NCBI RefSeq assembly: GCF_003032475.1
Contig: NZ_CP028369.1
Span: 5,208,001-5,272,000, forward strand
DNA length: 64,000 nucleotides
Origin: Streptomyces sp. P3
GTDB lineage: Bacteria > Actinomycetota > Actinomycetes > Streptomycetales > Streptomycetaceae
Reading direction: 5' to 3'
Part shown: positions 8,890 to 19,863 of the stretch, in pieces
How positions within the stretch are numbered: position 1 is the stretch's first letter
Layout of the letters: each line of letters begins with the position of its first letter
Position numbers and translations under genes: made by a program
Notes under the pieces: generated by a model
What the model saw: the letters and a program-made list of their open reading frames with translations, nothing else
Databases searched by the model: none
Told to the model about the DNA's origin: nothing

Positions 8890-10227
8890 GTGGAGGCGAC
8901 GATTTCACGGGTGCGGCAAGGCACCATACCTCCGGTCGTTGCGGCGCGGTGGGCGCTGTGGACGTTTGTCATCATCAACTCGGTGATCGTCGAGGCCTTG
9001 TTCCTCACCTCCGGGACCGGCAAGAACGGGGTGCTGACCGTCGCCAAGTTCTTCGGGCTGCACGCCGCGGTGCTGATGCTCTTCCAACTGCTGCTGGTGG
9101 CACGGCTGCCGTGGCTCGACCGCCGTATCGGCATGGACCGGCTGACGGTGTGGCACCGGTGGGTCGGCTTCACCCTGCTGTGGACCGTCCTCACCCACGC
9201 CGTGCTGGTGGTACTGGGCTATGCGAGGCTCAGTGACACGTCGATGACGAAGACGTTCTTCTCGCTGGCCGGAGTGCCGGCCTCCCTGCTCGGGATGTGC
9301 GCCGCGGCGATCCTCGTCGTGGTCGCTGCGGTGTCCGCCCGGTATGTGAGGCGGCGGCTGAGGTACGAGACCTGGCACGGCCTGCACCTGCTGCTGTACC
9401 TGGCGTTGGGGCTGGCGTTCGTCCATGAGCTGCAGGAGACCACGACCTTCAGCTCGTCCCTGCCCGCGAAGATCTACTGGTGGGCGCTGTGGCTGTTCGC
9501 GTTCGGCGCCCTGTTCGCGGGCCGGATCGTCATGCCGCTGTGGCGCAACTCGTACCACCGGTTCCGGGTTGCGGAGGTGGTGGTGGAGTCGGACGACGTG
9601 GTGTCCGTGCACGTCACCGGCCGGCACCTCGACAAACTGCCGGCCCGGGCCGGGCAGTTCTGCATCTGGCGATTCCCCGACCACCACCACTGGTGGCTGG
9701 CGAACCCGTTCTCGCTGTCGGCGGCGCCCGACGGCCGCACCTTGCGCCTGACGGCCAAGGCGGCCGGAACGGCCAGCGCCGGACTGCGGCATCTCCCGGT
9801 CGGCACCCGCGCGTTCGTCGAAGGGCCGTACGGCGCGTTCACGTCGTTGCACCGCGGACGCCCCGGCGCGCTGCTGATCGCCGGAGGGGTGGGGATCACG
9901 CCGGTTCGAGCCCTGCTCGAGGAGGAGCCACCGGGCGACGTCGTCGTGCTCTACCGGGTACGCAGCGAGGACGACGCCGTACTCGTCGACGAGGTGCGCA
10001 CCCTGGTCGCGGACCGCGGTGGGCGGCTGCACCTGCTCACCGGCCGCACGGGGGAGGGCAGCACGCCGTTCGAGCCGGGGAGTCTGCGGGCCATGGTTCC
10101 CGACATCGGCGAACGCGACGTGTACGTCTGCGGCCCGCCCGCGATGACCGCGGCCGTGCTCAGCTCCCTGCGCGACCTGGGGGTTCCCCGGCGGCACGTG
10201 CACGCCGAGCGGTTCGGCCTGGCCTGA
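8890..10227 (+). CDS. Ferric-reductase-like transmembrane flavocytochrome (ferredoxin:NADP reductase fold)
   Basis: 445 residues; GTG start preceded by GAGGGGAA. The N-terminal half has about six membrane helices with paired histidines for two b haems (LTVWHRWVGF, LLWTVLTHAVL, ETWHGLHLLLY, LGLAFVHELQ), the ferric-reductase-like domain also found in NADPH oxidases. The C-terminal half is an FAD/NAD(P)-binding reductase: NPFSLSAAPDG for FAD, LLIAGGVGITPVRALLEEE for nucleotide and VYVCGPPAM near the end. It should move electrons from NAD(P)H through FAD and haem across the membrane. In many Streptomyces this gene type is followed by a small FMN-binding-domain protein; here an insertion sequence follows instead. 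Confidence 0.93.
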   Translation: MEATISRVRQGTIPPVVAARWALWTFVIINSVIVEALFLTSGTGKNGVLTVAKFFGLHAAVLMLFQLLLVARLPWLDRRIGMDRLTVWHRWVGFTLLWTVLTHAVLVVLGYARLSDTSMTKTFFSLAGVPASLLGMCAAAILVVVAAVSARYVRRRLRYETWHGLHLLLYLALGLAFVHELQETTTFSSSLPAKIYWWALWLFAFGALFAGRIVMPLWRNSYHRFRVAEVVVESDDVVSVHVTGRHLDKLPARAGQFCIWRFPDHHHWWLANPFSLSAAPDGRTLRLTAKAAGTASAGLRHLPVGTRAFVEGPYGAFTSLHRGRPGALLIAGGVGITPVRALLEEEPPGDVVVLYRVRSEDDAVLVDEVRTLVADRGGRLHLLTGRTGEGSTPFEPGSLRAMVPDIGERDVYVCGPPAMTAAVLSSLRDLGVPRRHVHAERFGLA

Positions 10228-10292
10228 CTCCCGCCCGAGGTGGTGCCCGGCCGCCGGTCCACAGCGTGCCGGAGCACCACCGGTTCACGATC

Positions 10293-10335
10293 ACCGAGCC
10301 GCATGCGGAGCGCGAGCGCCCGCATGCGGCTCGGT
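10293..10335 (+). terminator. Strong hairpin terminator after flavocytochrome gene
   Basis: Perfect 16-bp stem (left arm ACCGAGCCGCATGCGG, 10293-10308; right arm 10320-10335) with an 11-nt loop, 65 bases after the stop codon. The arms are long enough to block read-through into the insertion sequence. Confidence 0.8.
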
Positions 10336-10501
10336 CGTCCCCTCGGCCGCCCGACCCGTGGCCGGGGACGACGCCACCGACGCCGTCCGTCACGTCCTCG
10401 GGCAGCCGCAGTGCGGCGAGGCGGTTCCCGGTCGGGCCGGCGGTGTCGATCAGGTCGCGCATCACCGTCAACACACCGCGGAGCCGTGCCCCGCGGGCCT
10501 A

Positions 10502-11393
10502 GGAGCTGTCTTCAAATGTCACGCCCACATCAGGAGCGAGGCGAGGGTGACGGCTGCCTGGTAGGACTCGGCGGTCTTGTCGTAGCGGGTCGCGATGCCG
10601 CGCCACTGCTTGAGGCGGTTGAAGCACCGTTCCACGACGTTGCGCCGCTTGTAGAGCTGTTTGTCGAAGGCCGGCGGGCGCCCGCCTCGGCTGCCGCGCC
10701 GCAGCCGGTTGCGGATCTGGTCGGCCCGCTCGGGGATGGTGTGAGCGATGCCGCGGCGTCGCAGCCAGGTGCGTATCGCGCGGGAGCTGTAGCCCTTGTC
10801 GCCCAGCACATGAGCGGGCCGCACCCGCGGCCGTCCCGGACCGAGGCGGGGCACCCGGATTGCCTCCATCACGGTGGTGAACTGGGTGCAGTCGTTGGTG
10901 TTGCCGCCCGTGAGCACGAAGGCGAGCGGACGCCCGAAGGCATCGCAGGCCAGGTGTATTTTGCTGGTCAGGCCGCCCCGGGAGCGTCCGAGCGCGGGGC
11001 TGCGGCGCCCCCTTTTCGGGCCCCGGCGGCATGCTGGTGGGCGCGTACGACGGTGGAGTCGACCGACACCAGCCAGTCGATCTCTCCCGCCGCGTCCGCC
11101 CGGGCCTGGGCGGCCTGGAGCATCCGCTCGAAGGTGCCGTCCAGGGCCCACCGTCGAAAGCGGGTGTGCAGTGTGTGCCAGGGGCCGTACCGCTCGGGCA
11201 CGTCCCGCCAGGCGGTGCCGGTCCGGAACTTCCACACGATCCCGTTGAGCACGGTGCGGTCGTCCAACCGCTTCCGCCCACGCAAGGACTCGGGCAGCAG
11301 CGGACGGAGGAACTCCCACTCCTCATCGGACAGTTCATGGCGACGTATCACCCGACCATGATCCACCACTCAAGATCAATTGAAGACACGACC
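10502..11393 (-). mobile_element. IS5-family insertion sequence (IS427-group-like)
   Basis: An 892-bp element bounded by imperfect terminal inverted repeats: GGAGCTGTCTTCAAATG at the left end and GGTCGTGTCTTCAATTG read inward from the right end (13 of 17 match). A TA dinucleotide flanks each end (10500-10501 and 11394-11395), as expected for the TA-type target duplication of the IS427 group. It carries one transposase split over two frames. Both frames are otherwise open and the ends are present, so the copy may still be active. It sits between the flavocytochrome gene and the TetR gene. Confidence 0.85.
10519..11369 (-). CDS. IS5-family DDE transposase, orfA/orfB joined by -1 frameshift
   Basis: OrfA (11369 down to 10968) begins at ATG and encodes the N-terminal helix-turn-helix region (LSDEEWEFLRPLLPE; WKFRTGTAWRDVPERYGPWH) and the first catalytic Asp (VSVDSTVVRAHQHA). 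OrfB, in the -1 frame and ending at 10519, carries the second Asp (HVLGDKGYSSRAIRTWLRRR) and the Glu motif (RRNVVERCFNRLKQWRGIAT). The frames overlap at a run of four A then five G (complement of 11008-11016), a classic slippery site. Reading through it in -1 gives a full-length DDE transposase of about 283 residues. Neither half alone would be active. Confidence 0.85.
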
Positions 11394-11413
11394 TAGGCGG
11401 CTGGGAAGAGTTC

Positions 11414-11434
11414 TTACTGAAAGTCATTCGGTAA
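11414..11434. promoter_or_regulatory. Inverted repeat upstream of tetR-type gene (probable operator)
   Basis: TTACTGAA (11414-11421) and TTCGGTAA (11427-11434) form an 8-bp inverted repeat with one mismatch and a 5-nt centre, 69 bases before the TetR-family start. Position and form fit an autoregulatory TetR operator. Confidence 0.6.
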
Positions 11435-11502
11435 AGTTCGGATGACGACACGCGGGCGGTGACGCCGCAGCCCGCCCGGGAGACCGAGGAAGAGGAGCCC
11501 AC

Positions 11503-12117
11503 GTGGCGAGGCCGCGCACCCCTTTGCTGGACCGTCGGCGCATCGGTGCGGGAGCACTGAGAATCGTCGACGAGCAGGGCGCCCTCAGCATTCCCGCCCT
11601 TGCCCGCGAGCTCGGGGTCGCTCCCTCCGCGCTCTACCACCATGTGTCCGGTCGCGAAGAGATCATCGCGCTCATGAGGGAAGAACTGGCCCTGGAGTCC
11701 GGGCCAGACGACTGGGACCCGTCACAGCCTTGGGAACAGTCGCTGGAGGCCTGGGCCCGCTCCTATCGCGCGGCCTTCGCCACCCACCCCGGGGCGGTGC
11801 CCCTGCTCGCGACGGCCCCGCTGGCCGAACCCTTCATGCACGCGATGTACGAGCGGGTCGCCGAACTCCTGCTGGCCGCGGGCTTCGGCGCCGGTCAGGT
11901 CATGCCCCTGATCAACGCGCTGGAGAACTTCATCCTCGGCTCCGCCCTCGACCTCGTCGCGCCGACAGTGATGGTCTCCGACGTGACCCGTGAGACGGCC
12001 CCCCACCTCAGCGCCGCACTCGACGAGACCCCCACCGACCACCGCCGGGCCGAGCTCGCCTTCGACACCGGTCTGCGTGCCCTGCTCACCGGCTTCGGGG
12101 CGTTGCTCCCCCGGTGA
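11503..12117 (+). CDS. TetR/AcrR-family transcriptional regulator
   Basis: 204 residues; GTG start with GAGGAAGAGGAG upstream. The N-terminal helix-turn-helix (LSIPALARELGVAPSALYHH, about residues 28-48) is a clear TetR DNA-binding domain. The rest is helical with a ligand-pocket domain resembling the TetR_C/tetracycline-repressor type (AFATHPGAVPLLATAPLAEP). The ligand is unknown. An inverted repeat 69 bases upstream is a likely self-operator. A metallo-beta-lactamase-fold gene follows 49 bases downstream in the same direction, so the regulator probably controls an operon with that hydrolase. Confidence 0.93.
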   Translation: MARPRTPLLDRRRIGAGALRIVDEQGALSIPALARELGVAPSALYHHVSGREEIIALMREELALESGPDDWDPSQPWEQSLEAWARSYRAAFATHPGAVPLLATAPLAEPFMHAMYERVAELLLAAGFGAGQVMPLINALENFILGSALDLVAPTVMVSDVTRETAPHLSAALDETPTDHRRAELAFDTGLRALLTGFGALLPR

Positions 12118-12166
12118 CCCCGCCGTCCGCCGCCCCCCGCCGTACCCGTCACCCGAGGAGCCCCCG

Positions 12167-12730
12167 ATGACCGCCGCCTTCCACATCCTGACCACCGGCT
12201 ACGCCGACGAGCGGGTGGCCGGCACCGTCACCCTGCTCGTCGACGGCGACACCGTCGCGATCGTCGATCCCGGCATGGTCGCGGACCGTCGTCTCATCCT
12301 GGACCCGCTCGCGCCGCACGGGCTGCGCCCCGAAGACGTCACCGACGTGGTCTTCAGCCATCACCACCCGGACCACACGCTGAACGCGGCCCTGTTCCCC
12401 GAGGCCCGCTTCCACGATCACATGGCCATCTACCGGGACGACGTCTGGGAGGACCGCGACGCGGACGGATACCGGCTGTCGCCGTCGATCACGCTCATGA
12501 CGACCCCCGGCCACACCGCCGAGGACGTCAGCACCCTGGTCACCGCCACCGAGGGCCTGGTGGTCCTGACGCATCTGTGGTGGACCGCCGAGGGACCCGC
12601 CGACGACCCCTTCGCGCCGGATCGCGAGCAGTTGCGCGCGGCCCGGTCGAAGATCCTGGCCCTCGGCCCGGCGCTGATCGTGCCGGGACACGGGGCGCCC
12701 TTCGCGCCGTCGGCCTCGACGCCCGTCTGA
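12167..12730 (+). CDS. Metallo-beta-lactamase-fold hydrolase (MBLAC1-like)
   Basis: 187 residues. I chose the ATG at 12167 because GAGGAG sits 6 bases ahead and the protein begins right at the fold. The zinc motif HxHxDH is at His65-His67-Asp69-His70 (FSHHHPDHT), with further ligands in TTPGHTAED and VPGHGAP. The small size and overall layout resemble MBLAC1-type and glyoxalase II-like hydrolases rather than true beta-lactamases. No signal peptide, so cytosolic. It is probably co-transcribed with the TetR gene upstream, suggesting induction by its own substrate or a related compound. Substrate unknown. Confidence 0.88.
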   Translation: MTAAFHILTTGYADERVAGTVTLLVDGDTVAIVDPGMVADRRLILDPLAPHGLRPEDVTDVVFSHHHPDHTLNAALFPEARFHDHMAIYRDDVWEDRDADGYRLSPSITLMTTPGHTAEDVSTLVTATEGLVVLTHLWWTAEGPADDPFAPDREQLRAARSKILALGPALIVPGHGAPFAPSASTPV

Positions 12731-12971
12731 TCCGTCACGTCCCTGCGTCGCCCAAGCCGTGGGCCGTCCCGGCGGGACTCGCAGCGGCCTGGGTACCGGG
12801 CTCGGTACCGGGCTCGGCCTCGGCAGCATTTCGTCTCCGGGCCCGACGGTCCCACCGCTCGACCGTCCGGCCCGGGCGACGGCCCGGAGACGTTCGACAC
12901 GTCACCGATCGGATGACCGGTCGTCCGCGCTCCCGCGTCGGCCGGGTGAGCGACCCCGCGGGACGGTAGAC

Positions 12972-13152
12972 CTAGGGCGTGTTTCGAAAGTCCCGTCTGC
13001 CGGGCGACGCCTGGCACGCACGCTCGCCGCGTTGTCGGGATCATCCCGATACAACCAGTATCGGGATGACCTTCCGCCTTGCGATCGCACGCACCGGACG
13101 CCGCCCGGCCTGCCCTTCGGGCAGACGACGCTACTTTCGAAACACGCCCTAG
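12972..13152. mobile_element. MITE with perfect terminal inverted repeats
   Basis: A non-coding element of about 180 bp bounded by perfect 21-bp inverted repeats (12971-12991 and 13133-13153; key parts GGGCGTGTTTCGAAAG and CTTTCGAAACACGCCC) with CTAG at both outer edges as the likely target duplication. It encodes no protein. A central hairpin at 13041-13069 has a perfect 12-bp stem TCATCCCGATAC with a 5-nt loop. This structure fits a non-autonomous miniature transposable element mobilised in trans by an IS transposase. Its ends do not match the IS at 10502-11393, so a different transposase must serve it. It lies 125 bp upstream of the LacI-type gene. Confidence 0.85.
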
Positions 13153-13276
13153 GATGCCGTCGAAGACATCCGGCATCTGATCGTTCCTCAGCCCGGCGAC
13201 CGTGCGGCCGCCGTCGCCCGACGGGTCGAGTGACGAGTTCTTCACCACGAGCGGTCACACAGCGGTTGGGGTGCCC

Positions 13277-14329
13277 ATGGAGAGCTCACGCGTCTGGCGG
13301 CGTCCGACACTGGACGCCGTGGCCGCCCGGGCCGGCGTGTCCACCGCCACGGTGTCGAACGCGCTCAACGGCACCGGACGGCTCTCCGAGGCGACCAGGC
13401 AGCGCGTACTGGCCACGGCACGCGAACTCGGTTACGCCCCGGCCAGCACGGCCCGTGCCCTGGCCCGCGGCCGCACCGGTGTGCTCGGCCTGACCATGAC
13501 CACGTACGGTGACCTGCCCGTTTCGTACACCGAGATCCCGTACTACGCCACCCTGACGCTGAGTGCCATGGCGGCGGCGCACGAGCGCGGCTATCTGCTC
13601 CTGACGATGCCGAACTCGATGTCGCCGTGGATGTGGCTCAACACGCCGATGGACGGCGTCATCCACGTCGCACCGCGCGCCGACGACCCGGTGCGCGCCC
13701 TCCTGCGGGAGCGCGGCATACCGATGATCAGCGAAGGCCGGCCGCCGCGGCCGCATCCGGGCGACGCGTGGGTGGACTCCGACCACGAGTCGGGCCTGCG
13801 CCTCCTGCTCGACCACCTGGCGGAGTCCGGGGCCCGGCGGATCGGACTCTCCCTGCCCCTTCACGACGACGCGTACCCGCAACTGGTCACGCACGCCTAC
13901 CGGGGCTGGTGCGACGAACACCGTCTGCCCGCCCTCGTGGAGGAGTACGCCGTGCTGCCCGACTACTTCACGGCGGAGCAGGGCGCGGTCGGCCGGCTGC
14001 TCGACCGCGATCCGCGACCGGACGCCGTCATCGGCGTGTACTCCGACTCCGGTCACAACATCCTTGCCGCCGCTCGCCACCACGGCCTTCGGGTGCCAGG
14101 GGATCTGCTGGTGGCGTGCGTCAGCGAGGATCCGGAGTACGCGAGCACCGCACCGCCCGTCACCACCCTCGGTCTCCGTCCGGACCGTGTGGGCACCGAA
14201 GCGGTCGACCTGCTGATCTCCGTCATCAACTCCCGCAGCGCGGTGAACCGGCGCCGGCTCGTGCAACCGGTGCTGGTGCCTCGCCGGTCCACACGGCGCG
14301 CGGCGGGACGGGGGAGCGGCGCTCCGTGA
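13277..14329 (+). CDS. LacI/GalR-family transcriptional regulator
   Basis: About 350 residues. The N-terminal helix-turn-helix (PTLDAVAARAGVSTATVSNA) with the hinge helix (TARALARGRTG) is standard LacI. The remainder is a periplasmic-binding-protein-like effector domain (WVDSDHESGLRLLLDHLAESG; DAVIGVYSDSGHNILAAARH). I prefer the ATG at 13277, since it starts just before the DNA-binding domain; the frame is open further upstream. Standing at the edge of the arabinoxylan island and convergent with the GH6 gene, it is a candidate repressor of the GH43 gene at 6510-8024 (GAAGCGCTTC operators) or of the island, with a sugar as inducer. That link is inference. Confidence 0.93.
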   Translation: MESSRVWRRPTLDAVAARAGVSTATVSNALNGTGRLSEATRQRVLATARELGYAPASTARALARGRTGVLGLTMTTYGDLPVSYTEIPYYATLTLSAMAAAHERGYLLLTMPNSMSPWMWLNTPMDGVIHVAPRADDPVRALLRERGIPMISEGRPPRPHPGDAWVDSDHESGLRLLLDHLAESGARRIGLSLPLHDDAYPQLVTHAYRGWCDEHRLPALVEEYAVLPDYFTAEQGAVGRLLDRDPRPDAVIGVYSDSGHNILAAARHHGLRVPGDLLVACVSEDPEYASTAPPVTTLGLRPDRVGTEAVDLLISVINSRSAVNRRRLVQPVLVPRRSTRRAAGRGSGAP

Positions 14330-14470
14330 CCGGGGTGGGGCCGGACAAGCCGTCATCTCCGGCCGCGGGCGACGGTCATCAGGAGCGCAGGCTTTCGCCG
14401 CCCGTCGTGGACCAGCCGTTCAGGTCCGTCCACTGCCCGCCGTGCGCGCTGACCTCCAGCGGCACGACCG

Positions 14471-15436
14471 TCAGTAGCCGTAGATCATCTTGTAGGCAAC
14501 CTCGGGGAGGAACTGTCCGGCCGAGGAGCCGCCGCCGACGCCGCAGTTGCCGTCGGACTCACCCGGGGCCTTGATCCACAGGAGCATCTCGGCGCCTCCC
14601 CCCAGCCGGGTGGGGGTGCCGATGCGGCGTCCCGACGGGTTGCACCACTGGCCGTTGGAGCCGTTGCCGTTGCGGCTGGTGTCCACCACGAACGGCTTGG
14701 TGTAGCCGTACCGGGCGTTGAGTTCCCTGTTGACGGCGTTGCCGTACGCGGTGTTCTCCGCCGTGGTCAGGTAGTTGGAGATGTTGAGCGAGAAGCCGTG
14801 GGCCTGGCGGAGGCCGGCTTCGTGCAGACGCCGGGCCATGGTCGCCGCGTCGGCCCAGCCGGGGTTGCCGGAGTCGAGATAGACCCAGGTGTTGGGGGCC
14901 TGGCGGTTGAACTCGGCGAGCGCGCCGCTGAGCATGGCCCTGCGTTCGTCGATCTGGGATTGGTTCATGCAGCCGTAGTCGCCGAGGGAGTCCGGTTCGA
15001 GGACGACCACGGCCGGGCGGCCCGCGACCCCGCCGGCGAACTGGGAGATCCAGGTCCGGTAGGCGGACGGCGAGGAGGCGCCGCCCGCGGAGTGCCCGCC
15101 GCAGTAGTCGCGGTTGTAGATGTTGTAGGCGACGAGGACGGGCAGCTTGTCCCGGGCGTCCGCGGCGCCGACGTACGTGCCGGCGGCGGTGCCGATGCTG
15201 CCGCTCCAGGAGCCGAACCAGCGGGCCGTCGGAATGCCGGCGATGGAGGCGTTGACCGCGGGCGCCCGCCCGTCGCCGGGGTTGGCGGCGACCCACCGCC
15301 TGGCGCTGGAGTCGGGATCCGCGTAGAAGCCGCTGGTCATGGTCGTCGGGTCCGCCGCATGGGCGGACGGCGCGGTGGCGAGAGCCAGCGGCAGCGAGGA
15401 GAGCGCTGCCGCGAGGGCGAGCAGTCTGCGGCGCAT
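14471..15436 (-). CDS. Secreted GH6 endo-beta-1,4-glucanase (cellulase)
   Basis: 321 residues beginning with a Sec signal peptide (MRRRLLALAAALSSLPLALA, cleaved near AHA-AD, about residue 27). The GH6 catalytic features are clear: Asp110 in YNIYNRDYCGGHSAGG, Asp149 in VVVLEPDSLGDYGC, then YLDSGNPGWADA, PFVVDTSRNGNGSNGQWCNP and LLWIKAPGESDGNC. There is no carbohydrate-binding module, so this is the compact endoglucanase form acting on accessible or soluble glucan rather than crystalline cellulose. GAGG lies 7 bases before the ATG. It is downstream of the GH10-GH62 gene on the same strand, but a strong hairpin sits between, so it may be partly independent. Confidence 0.95.
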   Translation of the reverse strand: MRRRLLALAAALSSLPLALATAPSAHAADPTTMTSGFYADPDSSARRWVAANPGDGRAPAVNASIAGIPTARWFGSWSGSIGTAAGTYVGAADARDKLPVLVAYNIYNRDYCGGHSAGGASSPSAYRTWISQFAGGVAGRPAVVVLEPDSLGDYGCMNQSQIDERRAMLSGALAEFNRQAPNTWVYLDSGNPGWADAATMARRLHEAGLRQAHGFSLNISNYLTTAENTAYGNAVNRELNARYGYTKPFVVDTSRNGNGSNGQWCNPSGRRIGTPTRLGGGAEMLLWIKAPGESDGNCGVGGGSSAGQFLPEVAYKMIYGY

Positions 15437-15558
15437 GACGGTACCTCGGGTTTCTGTCGGGGTGCGGTCGGTGGGCGGTCGGCGAGCCGGGGGTGCGGCG
15501 GCCGTGAGCCGGAGTGCGGCGGCGAGCCGGACTCCGGCGGCCGGCCGGGAGGGCGAGC

Positions 15559-15593
15559 CGTGGGGGGTGCCTCCGTCGGAAGCACCCCCCACG
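15559..15593 (-). terminator. Hairpin terminator after GH10-GH62 gene
   Basis: 12-bp perfect stem CGTGGGGGGTGC/GCACCCCCCACG with a short partly paired loop, just past the GH10-GH62 stop at 15604. It would stop or attenuate transcription before the GH6 gene. Confidence 0.75.
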
Positions 15594-15603
15594 TCCCGGC
15601 CGG

Positions 15604-19403
<3,800 letters not shown>

Positions 19404-19490
19404 CGGTGGCGTACTCCCTCTGCGGCCGAGCCGCGGGCGGCTGGAGTGTCCGGAGGTGCCCTGTCGGTGAGCGTGGAGCGCATGCCGTTG

Positions 19491-19603
19491 GTTCGGGATG
19501 TCGAACCGGGATCGGCTGGCGAGCATTCAGGATGATTGGGGAGTCGAGGGAGTCCGTCAATCCTTCTCGCATGAATCGTCTCAGGCTTCGAAACATTCGA
19601 AGC
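19491..19603 (-). promoter_or_regulatory. GH43 operon promoter with two TCGA-type inverted repeats
   Basis: On the minus strand -35 TTGACG (19555-19560) and -10 CAATCA (19533-19538) are 16 bases apart. A repeat GTTCGACATCCCGAAC (19491-19506) starts 32 nt after the first -10 base. A second, longer repeat with 8-bp arms GCTTCGAA/TTCGAAGC and a 3-nt centre (19585-19603) lies 25 bp upstream of the -35. The region 19404-19863 is the divergent control region with the alpha-galactosidase gene and holds no gene. Confidence 0.6.
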
Positions 19604-19705
19604 GATCCATCCCATGTCATCGCAGGCTGTATGCCCGGATGGTGTGGATGCGCCGCTTTCCTGGCGCGTGAATGGCCGGATGGTGGGGTGGCGTGGCGGA
19701 AGGTG

Positions 19706-19773
19706 TTGACATGTTTGCCCGTCCCCCTAGTATCCCTGGCATCCCTGCTTTCCGAACGGAACGCGAACTTTCG
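19706..19773 (+). promoter_or_regulatory. Alpha-galactosidase promoter with downstream inverted repeat
   Basis: TTGACA (19706-19711), 16 bases, TAGTAT (19728-19733) is the best housekeeping-type promoter in the window. The element CGAACTTTCG (19764-19773) starts 36 nt after the first -10 base, embedded in further TTCGAAC sequence. The leader to the GTG at 19864 is about 125 bases. Confidence 0.65.
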
Positions 19774-19863
19774 AACCGTTGCTCCTCGGCTTCGAGCAAT
19801 GTCATGTGCCTGACATTCGGTACGTTTCATCGCCCGTGATGCCTTCCGGGAAAGGAATCCTCG

